DNA of 64,000 bases from Scenedesmus sp. ARA3 (Eukaryota; Chlorophyta; Chlorophyceae; Sphaeropleales; Scenedesmaceae). Below the pieces are notes generated by a model. It saw only the letters and a program-made list of their open reading frames with translations. It was not told the DNA's origin and did no database searches. The position numbers and the translations under genes are program-made. Of this stretch, positions 9,887-28,299 are shown piece after piece (the first letter of the stretch is position 1; each line of letters begins with the position of its first letter). Location: contig RWJK01001967.1 in NCBI GenBank assembly GCA_004335835.1, forward strand, positions 62,001 through 126,000, written 5' to 3'.

Positions 9887-12800
9887 CTACACAGGGCATT
9901 CGCCCATGTACGCAGATGCGTCACTGCCAGCATCATCATCAAGTGCGCTGCCGCCGGCGGTGCTGCTCTGCCTGCCGCCCCGCCTGCTGGGCCGGCTGCG
10001 CCGCGATCGCTGCGGCTGCTGCAGCTGCACCGGCGCCTCAGGCTCAGCAGCTGCTGCCGGAGAGTCGTCTAACCCCGCTGCTGTGGCTGCTGCTGCAGTC
10101 ATCACAGCAAAGGGGTTGGGCCGCCTGCCGCCCGTCTGCGCGTGCTGCTGCTGCACCCGCTGCGCTATCTGCTGGGCTGCCTCTGCAACTGCTGCTGCAG
10201 CTGCATCCTGCACTGGCAGGGGTGGAGGCGGGGCTGCTGCAGTGTCATCACCCACAGCTGATGGGCCGTCACCCAGCTGCTCAGCCACTGCTTGCCACAT
10301 GCCGATGTACTGCCTGTGGCGTGCGGGCGGCGCTGCAGGAGCGGTTGCAGAGCGCTGCATTTCCGCCACCTGCACCACATCTGGCGCCTCAGCTGCTGCT
10401 GCTGCCGCTGCTGGAGGGCTCAGGCCCTCTTCTTCTGACAGCCGCTGCACAGCCGACTGCCACAGGTTGTAGTACGCAGAGTGCCTGCCTGGCGGCACAG
10501 GAGCTCCGCTGCCAGCTGCCACAGCTGCTGCTGCTGCTGCCACTGCAAATGCGCCTTGCGCCTTGCCGGGCATGGACACGCTGCGCCCTGGAGGACTCGC
10601 GCTGCCAGACGCTGCTGCTGCCACTGCATCGCCATACACCGCAACACCTGCCGCAGATGCAGCAAATGGCGACGGCCGCACGCCGCCCTGCCGTACGGTG
10701 CTACTGCTACTGCTGCTTCTGACGACAGCCCTCGCTGCTGCGGGTGGCCGGGGTGATGCTGCAGCAGGCTCTGTGCGCCTGCCAGCGCCGGGGCTTGCAG
10801 GCGAGGCAGCAGGGTCAGCAATGGCACTGGCCACGTTGCTCCACAGGGCATAGTACGGCTGGTGCCTAGCCCCACCAGCGGCTGTTTCTGCTGGTGCGGC
10901 TGCAGCAAGCTCGCCTGCTCTGGCAGCAGCAGCTTGCCCTGTCGCCCTGCGCTGCTGCTGCATGGCGGCGTCCCGCTCCGTCTCCGACACAGACCTGAGG
11001 TTGTTCACATCAACCACCTCCTCGTCTGCTGCTGCCTCCTCATCTAGCCGGCCCCGCCACGTCTGCAGCTGCTGCAGCAGCTGCTGCCGCTGCAGCGCCA
11101 TGCTGCCACTGCCGCTGCCCATCACATACGGCCCAGGTGACGACGCAGTCTCCTGCAGCGACCTGGTGCTGGCCCTGGGACCCCTGGCAGCAGCAGCAGC
11201 GCCACCACCCCGCGGCGGCCAGCCGCTGTTGTCAGGGTGGCTGGCGCCATGCGACAGCTCCTCTGACTCTGTCAGCCACTGGTGCACCGACAGGTACGCC
11301 TGCAGCGGCATGTTGCCAGGCACGCACGCGCCAGTAGAGTTGGCGCGCCCCATCTTGGAGGCTGCTGCTGCTGCCGCTGACAGCTGCTGCTGCCCAGAGC
11401 CGCCAGCACTGAGCTGCTGGCTCTGCCCTGCAGACCGCCCCGAGCGAGCCCCTGACAGCTGCTGCAGATCCACAGCAACATGGCCGCCTGGCGGCAGCGG
11501 CAGTGGGCAGCCGCTGCCTCTGCTCAAGCTGCTCTCCACAGAGGCAGCACCGACAGCCCCACTGCCGCTAGCTGCTGCTGCAATGCCTCCTGGCGAGCCA
11601 GAACCCGGCTGGTGTGGCGGCCTGCCAGGCAGCATGCCTGCCTTGCGCAGCGCGCCCAGTGCCCCAATGTCTATGCTGGCTGACGTGGCAACTGCTGCTG
11701 CTGCCGCTGCTGCCGCTGCCGCCGCTGCTGCTGCAGCTGAGCTGGAGCTTGGCCCGCTGCTGCTGCCGATGATGCCGCCGCCAGCTGCATGCGTGACTGG
11801 CAGGCTCCCTGCTGCCAGCCCCCTGCCTGAGGCCCTGCCAGCTTGCGAGGCAGCGGGGCTGCGTAGTCCAGGCGGGCCCAGCTGCTGCTGCTGGTCCACG
11901 CTGCGCCGGCCTGCTGCATCATCCGTGCTGCTGGGCTGCGGCTGCAGCTCATCTCCCGCAACATCCACCTGCATCGTGTGCGCCTGCGCAGCAGCTCCAT
12001 CGCCGCCGCCAGCCTTGCCTGCAGCGCCCCTGCCCACAAACACCATGCGCCAAGTTGCAAGCCGGCCGCCGGCGCTGCTGCCGGTCACCAGCTTGGCGCC
12101 ATCTGCAGTGCGCTGCTCAGCAGGCGCTGCCTTGCCGCTGCCGCTGCCGCTGCCGCCGCCTGCTGCTGCGCTGCTGGATGCTGCGCCTGCTGCAACGTTG
12201 AGGTGCAGCAGCTTTGAGGCGGAGGTGTACAGGTCGGCGCTGCTGATCTTGCCGTCATTGTCAGCATCAAGCACCTTGCGCAGCCAGCTGCTGCCGCGCA
12301 GGCCCGCGACGAGGGACAGCAGGAACGCGAGCGCCACCGACAGGGCCACAAAGATGATGAGCGCAGTGAAGGTGCTTGCGGCATCCACCAGCGCAGTCTG
12401 CAAGCAGGCAGTGACAACATGCAGACAGACATCGTGTCAGTATCAGCTAAGTGTGTGTTAGGGCTGTCCTGTTATACCCAGTCAGACATGTATAAGGTAG
12501 ATGGAAACAGCTGGTCGGTTTGTTGCTGGTCACGCAAGTAGGTATGACACACCTCTGCATGCTCCTGTGCTGTACTGCAACACACTCCTATCATTGCCAG
12601 ATACACAACAAGCGCATGTGACAGCACAGAAGCTGCCCACCACACCCAGCCAGCGCCCCCCACCTGTGTGAATGCCGCAGCCAGGTACACCACCGCCTGC
12701 AGCGCCCCAACCGCCACCAGTTGCAGCGCCAGCAGCGGCCGCGTGGACTTGGCGCGCGCCACCCACTCCAGCAGCAGCACCAGCGCCAGCAGCCCCCACA

Positions 12801-15800
12801 GCACGTACAGCTGCACTGCGGGCGCACTGCCGGACGCCAGCACCACCACTACGCACAGCAGCAGCTTGCGCACCTCCACCAGCACCGGCCACAAGTACAG
12901 CTTGGGCCGCGTGAAGCCGCTGTACACGCCCAGCAGCTGGTGGCAGAGCTTGATCGTCTTGCGCACCAGGTAGCGCCGCCGCGTGGCTGGGTGCTGCTGC
13001 TGCTCGCGGATGCGGAAGCGGCTGTCCCACAGCATGCTCGCCAGCAGCAGAGGCCACGCCAGCACCACCAGCAGCACCACCGGCAGCCCAAAGCCCAGCA
13101 TTAGCTGCAGGTGCTGCCCCTCGTAGCACTTGACCTCTGGGTCGAGCGACCAGTACGCCCCCGGTGCAGACACCACCTCTCCAGGCCCCACGCGCGGGCT
13201 GTCAATGTAGGTGCAGCTGAACGCGTTGAGCGCAGACATGGTGATGAGCGGGTAGAACAGCCCCGTGCCGACCACCAGCGCCAGGATCGGCGTGCGCTGC
13301 ATCTTGCCCATGACCAGGCCGGCGATCCACACGCCGGCAGACGTGCCGAGGTAGAACAGCGGCAGCGCAGCCGTCAGCAGCAGCCCCACAATGGAGCGCG
13401 CGTACGCCAGCTGCGCCGGCAACAGGCACTCCACCGGCACCCAGCGGCTGGTGCCCAGCGGCACAAAGGTGAAGCCTGTCATGAAGGTTTGCAGGATGCG
13501 CGGCCAGCTGTAGCTGGCGACGCTGCAGCTGATGATGGACAGCATCTGCAGGTAGTCCAAGAACACGCTCACGTGCGCCTGCAGCGGCGCAGACGCGCCG
13601 ACAGCAGCCGCAGCCGCCGCCGCTGCTGCATCTGAGCTGGCCAGCACCATGCCGTTGGCTGCCATGCTGCCGCCCTTCTCGCCCGCGCCGCCAGCCATGC
13701 GCGCTGACAGGCTGGCTGCTGCTGCCGAGGACGGCGGCAGCGAGCCGGCTGTTGCTGCTGCTGTCGCTGGATTGAGCGTGACTGCCTGCGCCCACGCCTT
13801 TGCTGCGCGCCAGGTGAGCCAGGTGAGTGCCGCCCACAGCGCCAGGTCATACAGCCTTGCCGCTATGTACATGCCCAGCACCGCACGCCTGTCCCCGCAC
13901 GCCACACACGCTCCAGCAACGCGTCCGTGTGACACGCGGTTGGCTGCAATCGCCGCAGGATCCTGCACGCAGTTGGCGCACATCGTGCCTGTGTACCCAG
14001 CCGCACACTGCTCCTGCATGTACTGCCCCACTGCTGCCGCCACTGCAGCCTTAGGCTTGCCCAGGATTAGCCCAGCCCCAAAGTTGCTGCCCTGCCAGTC
14101 CACCAGCTGCTGCCGCCCCGTGTTGTCGCGCGCGCACGCCAGCGGGTTGCTGCACGCGTGGATCTGCGCGCTGCGCGGGTTGGAGTGCCAGAAGCCACTG
14201 ATGGGCACCACCACGGTGCCGTTACATGTGGCCCCTGCAGGGCACAGCGCGCAGCGTGGCTCCTCGGGGTCGAAGCTGTAGGTGCCTGCAGGGCACAGCT
14301 GGCAGCTGCCCGGCAGCTGCATGTAGCCTGCGCTGCAGCTGGTGAGCGACACCGGCACTGATGCAGGCAGCAGGCTGGGGTCGCTGGCCCTCAGGTAAAG
14401 CGTGGTGTTCGTGCCAGGGGGGCCTGACAGGCGCAGGCCTGACACGATGAGTGTGCCGTTGCTGGAGCTGAGCTGCTGCAGGCCTGACAGGATGACGCCC
14501 TTCGCATCAGTCTCGCTGTCACCGTCTGTGCTCACACTGGGTGATGTGCCTGCGGTCGCCACGCTGCTGCTGCTGCCGGCGAGGCTGTTGCTGATGCCGG
14601 GCAGCGCTGCTGCTCCTGCGAGGCTGCTGCTGGCACTGGGGTTCTGCAGCGTGGCGTGCACACGGATGTAATCGGTGGCTCCTGAAGTCACCACGCCCCC
14701 AAACACATCCACCACCTGGATCTGCACCTGCACCTGCCCGCCAGTGGCAACGCGCACAGGGTTAGGCCCGTTGAGGTCTCCGCTGCTGTCCCACACACGC
14801 AGCCCTGCAGGCCTGCTGGTAACCACGGGACCGTACGCCTTGGTGCCGATTGCGGTGTTGAATTCGAAAGTGCCGCACTGTGATGTGCCTTGCAGGATGA
14901 GGCCGCTAGCTGGGGCGCGCGACGCCTCGCCGGCTGCTGCAGTGGCCACAGCAGCCTCCACTGCTGCCGCTGCCTCGTTGGCTGCAGCTGCCTCATCAAT
15001 CTCCATCAGCCGCCGCCTGCCGTTGGCGTCACTGCTGCTGCTAGCGCTGCTGCTGCCAACTGCCTTGCTGCTGGCGGCTGCAGCACCCACTACGCCACCC
15101 TCTGCTGCGGCAGCAACAGAGCCCAGGCCAGCACTGGCAGGGCCTGCTGCGCCGGCAGCTGCCTGCCGCACTGCTGTGCCACCAGCAGCCATGGCTGCAG
15201 CTGCTGCTGCCGCCTGTGCTGTCATCGCATCCTTGACATGCTTGCCACGGCCGCTGCTGGCGTCAGCAACCTTCACAGCGTCCCTGGGGCGAGGCACAGG
15301 GCATGCTGCAGGGTTCTGCACCGGGTCACAGGTCATGCTGTAAGGGTTGAACTTGCTCTGCGGCCGCGACGCAAACCGCCCAGTCTCGCTGGTGATGCTG
15401 CTGCTGCCGACTGGCTGCTGCTGCTTCGTCAGCGCTGCGGCAACAGCGGAGTACAGCTCAAAGTCTGGTGTGTCGTTGCTGCGCTGCGGCTGCGGCTGCA
15501 CCAGGCCACCCTCTGGCGTCCAGTAGCGTGCCAGCTGCGCGGCATTCAGTGCGCCAGCCTCAAGCAGATCCAGCAGCCGCACCCGGCCAGCCTTCGTCCA
15601 CTCCCCAATCTCAGCTGCCGCTACCCCTGCCTTCTGCGCTGCAGCAGTGACCAGGTCAGTCGCCGGCACAGTCAAGCTGCTGGCGTCTGCTGCTGCCGGC
15701 AGCTGCCCCTGCGTCTCGCTGAGCGCGTTGCTGCCCTGCACTGCGGCGTCTGCTGCCGCTGCTGTTGCTGGTGCATTCACAAACACGGTGGTGCTGGCAG

Positions 15801-18800
15801 TGAGGCCGTTGCCGACTGCAAAGGTGTAGGTGGACTCCTTGGGAGGCTTGAGCACCTTCAGTGCCTCTGTGGCATCCCCCAGCCTGGGGCCCAGAGTGCC
15901 CATGTCATTTGGCACAGCTGCTACCACACCCTGCCCGCTGGCAATGCGGCCACTCTCCGGGAGCAGCAGCTGCTGGCTGGCTGCTGCCGCCTGTGCAGAG
16001 CGCTGCTGGAATGCTGCCTGCGCGCTGCTGCTCGCAGCGCCCAGCTGCTGCTGCGATGCATCGCCACTGACTGGCACCGATGCAATGCCAAACAGGCTGG
16101 GGTCGGCTGCTGCGGCTGTCGGGTCAAAGCCATCGAAGCTAGCGAGCGTGCCTTCATCATAGTCGCCTGATGTTGCATCTGGCATGCTGAAGCTGGCTCC
16201 ACTAACAGCGCTGCTGGGATCAAACGCTGGCATCTCTGCAAGGGTGCCATCACTGCCGGCTGTTGCAGCAGCGGTCGGGTCAAAGCCCTGTGTCTCAGCA
16301 GCGGCGCTGCTGCTGCTGCTGCTGCCGCCGCCAGCGAAGGGGTTGAAGCCATCCGTGGCTGCTGCTGCATTCGCTTCGTCGCTGCTGACTGTTGCGGGGT
16401 TGAAGCCTTCTGTTGCTGTGGCAGTTGGGTCAAATCCTGCAGTTGCTGCAGCTGCTGGGTCAAACGGCTCTGTAGCTGAGCCTGCTTCTGCAACTTCAAT
16501 GTCCCCGCTGCTGTCTGCGCTTGTCGAAGCTGCAGCTGGATTGAATCCTTCAGTGCTGCTGCCGCCGGCTGCTGCTGCATCTGCACTTGCAGCCCCAAGC
16601 TCCACAGAGACAGCACTGCTGCCGCTGTTGCTGCTGCTGGGTGTCTCTGCCTCTGAGATCCGCAGCCCTGAGTTATCGTGTGCAGTGGTGGCGGTAGTGG
16701 TGGCTGTGGGTGCCTGGCCTTTGGTGGACTTGCGGTTCTTGCCCTTGTTTACAGTGGTAAAGCTGACCGTGGTGGCTGTGGGCTCAGCTGTCGCCGTGGG
16801 GTCAAAGCTGACAGTCTCTGCCACCGTGCCCTCAGCATCCGCGCCATCTGACCCACCAGGCACAAAGGTGCTGCTGCTGCCGCTGTCAACCTCAACTGTG
16901 CTGCTGCTGTCCGAGCTGCTGCTGCTGCTGCTGCTGCTGCCGGCATCTGCTGCAGCTGCAGCAGCAGGTGCAGCGGCAGTGTTGCTGGTGTTGCTGCCGA
17001 AGTCAGCCGCATCAAGGATGGCGGACAGCGCTGGGAAGCTGGTGCCTGCTGCATAGCCCTGCGCCTGGCTGCTGTTGTAGTCCTCCCCACACAGCACCTG
17101 GTCCGGCGACACAGCCGTCGTGAAGTACAGCGCACCGCCGCCGCCCTGCACCGCCGTGTTGTTGGTGAACGTCGCGCCATCCAGCGCCAGCGCGCAGCGC
17201 TCGGGGTCGCTGCACATGCCCAGCGCCATTGCGCCGCCGTTGCGCGCCTGGTTCCTGCTGATGGTGCTGCGATTCACCAGCACCTGGCCCTGCACGTCCA
17301 GGCACAAGCCGCCGCCAGTGCCAGGCACCCTGCAGCTGAGGTGCGGCTCTGGAGTAGGGCTCAAGCTGGACCCCACTCCACCCCACACGCCGCCAAGCAG
17401 CGCACGATTGGAGCTCACGCTGCTGTTCTGCAGGCTGACGTAGCCTGGCACACCCAGCACGCACACGCCGCCGCCAGATGCTGCCACATTGCCTTCAACA
17501 GTAGCGCCGTCCACCAGGAGCTTGCCGCACGCATCAACTGCGATGCCGCCACCGCAGCCAGATGGCGCTGCGTTGCCCCACACGTCCACGCCCTGCAGCG
17601 CTGCCCAGCTGCAGCCCTCAAGCAGCATGCCGCCGCCAGCCGCCGTCAGGCCCGTGCTGCTGGCGCTGAACGCGTCGCTGGAGCCCAGGCCTGCCGGCAG
17701 CGCACCGTCCGCGCTGCTGCTGTAGTCGATGGCAGCAGCCGCGCCCGCTGCATTACCTGACAGCTCGCCGCCAACAACAAGCAGACCCAGTGGCCCAGTC
17801 AGCAGCAGGCCGCCGCCAGCCTCGCCCGCTGCCGTGTTGTTGACCAGCTGCACGTCAACCAGCGCCAAGTCACTGACCAGATCCAGGCCAACAATGCCCA
17901 GGCCGCCGCCACGCACGCCAGCCCAGTTGGCAGCAACCACGCACCCAGTCAGCGAGGAGCCGTGGGCTGGGTTGACCAGCTTCAAGCCGCCGGCTTCCTC
18001 CATCGCTGTGTTCTTGCTGATGCTGCTGCGGCTGATGCGCACGCCGGTGCGGTCCCAGTAGCCGCCGCCGCCCACCCTGTCTGCTGTGTTGCGCTCCAGC
18101 CGCAGTCCGCTGCCGATGACGCTGCCGCCCCGCGCGTACATGCCGCCAGCAATGCCGCGCAGCACCGCCTGTCCTGCAAACTCTGCAGTTGGCGCGAGCT
18201 GTGCAGTGGTGCCGGCTGCTGCTGCACCTGCTGCTGCTGAGCCTGCGGCTGCACTGGGCGCAAGCGCTTTGTTCCACGACACAGCCACGGGGCCTGTCAC
18301 TGCCAGGCTGGTGTTGTCCAGTGCAATGCCGCCGCCAACTGCTGCTGCGTTGCCTGCAATTGCTGTGCCATTGAATAGGGTGAGGCTGCTGCCGCCAGAC
18401 GCTGCAATGCAGCCGCCAACTGTTGCTGTGCTGTTGAGCAGGCTGCTGCCGCTGATGCTGAGGCTGGTGTTGGCCAGAGACACGGAGCCGCCGGTCAACG
18501 CCTGCAACACAGCAGCAAGAGGCACGAAGAAACACAGTGCGCACAGTCAGCAGGCAGCAATGTTGCAGCGAATCTGCAGCGACAAGCACGGCTACATGCA
18601 GTGCAGCTGTTGACAGTTGCCACATGCAGGCGTGGGCAACTGCCTTTGAGCTGTGCCCTGCTGCAGTCTCAACCTGCTGTTCCTGCCCACCTGGTTGGCC
18701 GCGAACAAGCTGCCCTTCACCACTGCAGAAGTAACGCCCTCCAGAAGCAGCCCGCCGCCAGCTGCCTTCAGCGCGCTGCAGCCAGTGAAGCTGCACGCCA

Positions 18801-21002
18801 CCACCGACACATTGCCAGCCGACTGCGCATGCAGGCCGCCACCGCCCTGCGTGGCTGCGACACAGCCCAGGAAGTGGCTGCCGCGCAGCGCCATGCTGCC
18901 GTAGCCAGCCCACACGCAGCCAGCGCCCAGCGAGGCCGAGTCGTACGACACGTCGCACCCGGTCATGCTGCAGGCGCTGTAGTGGCAGTACAAGCTGCCG
19001 CCGTGCTGCTGCGCATCGTTGTGTGACAGCGTCACATTGACCAGGCTGGTGGGGCTGCGCAGCACGTACAGCGCGGCGCCGCTGCCGCTCACGCTGCTGT
19101 TGCTGATGCTGCCGCCGGTCATTGCTAGGCTGCTGTTGGTGACGTACACCGCGCCACCCCATGTGGCTGCATTCGCGTCTAGCGTGCAATCAGTCACGTC
19201 GAGGGTGCTGCTCTGGCAGTACACGCCTCCTCCTGCCGCATCGCTGCCATAGGCGCTGTTGCCGCCAATGCGGCTGCCATGCACCGTCAACGTGCTGTTT
19301 GCCACTGACACTGCACCGCCCAGGGCCCCTGCGCTGTTGTCCTCCAAGCTGCTGCTGGAGATTGTAGCTGCAAGGTTCCAGCCAAACAGCGCACCGCCAT
19401 TGGCGCCGCACTGATTCTTCCTAAACGTGCTGGCCTTGACCGACCAGCTGCAGCCGCCAGCGCAGTAGAGCGCGCCGCCGTCGCGCGTGGCACTGTTGCT
19501 GCCAAACGTGCACGCGTTTGCGGTCAGGTTGGCGTCGCGCGCATACAGCACGCCAGCTGCCAGCTTGGCCTTGTTGCTGGTGAAAGTGCTGCTCTCCAGC
19601 TTGACGACTGCTTCGTCCTTTGCTGACAGCACCCCTCCCAGGACGTCTGCTGTGTTTCCTGCAAAGGTGCTGCTCTGCAGTACAACCCGCACACCTGGGC
19701 CGACCGCATACACCACGCCTCCGCTGCTGCTGGCGCTGTTGTCGGTCATGCTGCAGCGCCCGCGTAGCACCACATTTGCTGCCTGCCCGGCGTACAGTAC
19801 GCCGCCGTAGCGTGCCGAGTTGCCGCTGCCTGAGCTGCCGCTAAGCACCACGTGGCTGCCATTAGTCGCCAGCGCACCGCCGTGCAGCGCCGCGCTGTTG
19901 CGCCGCAGCCGCACGCCGTCCAGTACACCATCCACGTCCTTCCAGCAGGCCGGCAAGCTGCCAGTAATGCTCGCGTCTGCGCGGCCCTGCAGCGACAGCG
20001 CGCCGCCGACTTGGCCCGCGCTGTTGCCGGTGAAGGTGCTGCCGGTGACCAGCAGCTGGCTGGACACTGCTGCGACAGCGCCGCCAGGCCCGCTGCCGGC
20101 GTTGTTGCCGCTGAAGATGCAGTCGTCCAGCCAGACCTGCGAGCGCGTTGCTGACACGGCTGCCCCGCCACTGCTGGCTTTGCTGCCTCCGTTGCTGCTG
20201 AAGGTGCAGCTGCGCAGCACCGCCCGCTTGACGCCGACCAGCTGCACGGCTGAGCTGCTGCAGCCTGTGACCTGCAGCCCCAGCAGCTTGAACCCAGGTG
20301 CCCTGCAAGCAGCAAGTCGGCGGCAAAAGCACACATCTGTCAGAGCAAGCACACAACATCTCGCCTTATCATGCAGAGGAGCTGTTAGCCTGTGAGCCCC
20401 GTGATTCGCTGATGGCTCTCTGGTGCTACCATGTGCAGCGGGGTCAAGAAACCAGTGCCGTTTGGCTGATGTGCAGCACATCACCAGCCATACACGCGGC
20501 TGCAACCCACCTGATTTGCAGCAGTGAGCCTGCGGTTGCACAGTCCACTGCCAGCTGCAGGGGTCCATCCCTGCTGCTTCTGCTGCCTGTACTGCTGCTG
20601 CTGCTCAGGAAGTCAGATGCAGAAGCAATGGTGATGTCAGGCTTGCTGATCTGTACAGTCCGGCCAGCAGGCAGAGGTGTCTGCTTGGCGTTGATTAAGA
20701 ACGTAGTTGGCCCTGTTGCGTTGTCTATGTGCTGTTGAAGCTCTTCAAATGTTGTCAGGCTCACTGTCACTGGAGGTGCTGCTGCGGCATTGCTGCTGGC
20801 ACCTTCCTGCCATAGCCGCTCCAAGCAGGCATCACGAGCCTGCGATACAGAAAACTGTAGTCAGAAGGAACCGATCCACAGGCCACGGACACTGTTTGGC
20901 GACAGTTTCGACCAGGCAGTAGCAGTAGTGCCTCGCTCTTACCTGACTGGAGTGCAGGCACCCGGCCAGCGCCAGGAGCAACAGCACACGTATTCGAAAC
21001 AT
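9887..21002 (-). CDS. Giant beta-helix / multi-pass membrane protein with EF-hand, about 3449 aa
   Basis: Exons are 21002-20943, 20839-20511, 20302-18691, 18501-12664 and 12397-9887, all in phase. The protein starts with a signal peptide (MFRIRVLLLLALAGC). Residues about 190-1150 are a right-handed beta-helix of pectin-lyase or chlamydial-Pmp-like repeats such as 'FSGNNAGSGPGGA', 'FTGNSAGQVGGAL' and 'FAGNTADVLGGVL'. A low-complexity linker carries ten F-[DN]-P motifs. A Cys-rich module (about 2050-2200; 'CQLCPAGTYSFDPEEPRCALCPAG') resembles the ephrin-receptor-like GCC2/GCC3 fold. About eight to nine hydrophobic helices follow; the last is completed across the 12664/12397 junction (AAAFTQ+TALVDA). 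An EF-hand loop (DADNDGKISSADL) sits near residue 2655, before a long Gly/Ala/Ser cytoplasmic tail. Large algal and protist proteins with this order are known, but the ligand and role are not. It is probably a surface receptor or channel-like protein. The antisense open frames are shadows. Confidence 0.75.
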
Positions 21003-22307
21003 TACAATTGGTCTGCTTTCGACCATTGGGAGCTGCTGCTGTCGCCACCAGCCTCAGTGGCAGGCAAGCAGCTGCCTTGTGGGTTCCCCCAGAACATCGC
21101 CGTTAGTCGCCTGCAGTCAACATACATCAACATCCTGTGATGGAGGCTTCTGCTGGTGGTATCATTGGCTGCTGTTGAGTGCTTGCAGTGATGCACAAGT
21201 TCATAGTCCGTGGAGCAGAACGAGGTCCGAGCGCCGACGTAAAACGAGTGCAACACAAAGTTGAACGCATCGCACCTCCACTTGCTGGCTGCCGTAAGCG
21301 TCACTGGCTCCCATCACTGACACACCAAGCCAGGGCAAGCATGGCAACGCATCCACCTCAGCTGTCAATCATGAGATATACTCACCCTTTCAAACTGTTT
21401 GTCAGGCACGATGCTTGGCTGGAGCTGCTGCCCAGCTCCCATCGCTCGCTGTGCCAGTAGAGGCTCCTCTTATGTGTAGCGTGCCCTTAGAATCCAGATT
21501 AGCATGTAAGCTACAAGGAGCGAATAAAAAGTGGTCTGCTCAGTGGAAGCAGACGAAGGAACGGCAGCTTATGTGGGTTGTGCCAGGGTTATCAAGCTTC
21601 CTTGCCGCTGTTCAATTCATCATCACCGCATAAAGTTGCCAAAACAACCAATGGAGTCCGTTGCAAGCCCGTTGGAGGCACGCATGTCATCTCGATAACC
21701 AGACCCCAGCAGTCTCTCCTTCGTTGTGAAAAGCTTAGCGCCTTGCTCTCATCGTACCATCTTATCTACAGCAAACAGTACTTCAAGCTGCCTGGTCCCG
21801 GCTGTGCAGAGATGCAACGAAATCAGCCGAAGAGCTTGGGAAGCCTTTACCCCAGCTGCCCGCCTCTTCTCGTCGCAGCGATCGCACAGCTTCCACCAAA
21901 AAACGGCGCAATGACACCAACCGGATTGAATAATGCATATTTGCAAGGAGGAAGCCATACAGCTATCATTGTTCTCAGGCAGTACAGTACGTTCCATGCT
22001 GCTGCTGCTGCTGCCACTGCTGACTCGACGCTGGCAGGGGCAGCTGCGCTGCGCTGACCTGGTCACAGCAACTTTTGAAATGTTTCAACAGCCTTTGACG
22101 TGGAAAAGGGGGCAGAAGGGCCCATCCCGCTAATTTTAGAATCCACCAACCAAAATAACACTGGACGCTGATCACTGCGTATTGCCCAAGCATCTCTCTT
22201 GCGGATCAGCTCCGGCTGCAGCTGGCCACATGTGACACCACCATGTGAGCCAGTTGTTTGACTGTGCCAACAACAGCGTGCTGCCAGCAGCAACTAAAGA
22301 TTTAGCG
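21003..22307. other. Intergenic spacer upstream of the giant gene
   Basis: This spacer lies between the 5' end of the giant gene and the 3' end of RecQ, both on the minus strand. It should contain the giant gene's promoter. A plus-strand frame at 21578-22057 shows no family motif. Nothing else is identified. Confidence 0.45.
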
Positions 22308-27832
<5,525 letters not shown>

Positions 27833-28299
27833 AACGTCAAGCACCCAACTCTGCAGTACTGCTATGACGATGATGGCAGGTGCTGGGCAGCAGTTACTGT
27901 TGTCTGGGAGTTAGGGTGTTGCAGGTGGCAGGATCAACCTCAGCAGAACGAGCCTGAACAACAAGAAATAACCACTTTGACACCTGTCAACCTTACCGCT
28001 CGAACGGCTGTGATGTGATGCAACCACACCCCAAATACGAACCCTCCAGTGACATAACCTTGTAACACGCATACCAACTCATCCCCGACAATGCTGGCAA
28101 CAAGCGCACCCCTGTGCGCAATTTCTTCGTAAATCTACTACAGTTCGTGTCCGGAGATGCGCTGAGGTTCTCTGGTGTGGGGAACAGTCCATCTGCTGCC
28201 CTCGTCTGCCATGATGCGATGACGTTTGGCTGAGCTTATTTGCTCAAATTGATCTATTCACACGTGTTGCTTACGGGTAATGGGCAGCTGAGGCGTGTC
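27833..28299. promoter_or_regulatory. Divergent promoter region, RecQ / TFIIE beta
   Basis: About 470 bp separate the two start codons that face away from each other, so both promoters must lie here unless 5' UTR introns exist. I see no clear TATA box. The assignment rests on position only. Confidence 0.5.

Noticed and set aside
10962..12461. 499-codon plus-strand open frame
   Set aside because: It is the antisense shadow of the Ala/Gly/Ser-rich last exon of the giant gene. The minus-strand frame carries the motifs and splice continuity.
21578..22057. 159-codon plus-strand frame
   Set aside because: No recognisable motif. It lies in the probable promoter region of the giant gene.
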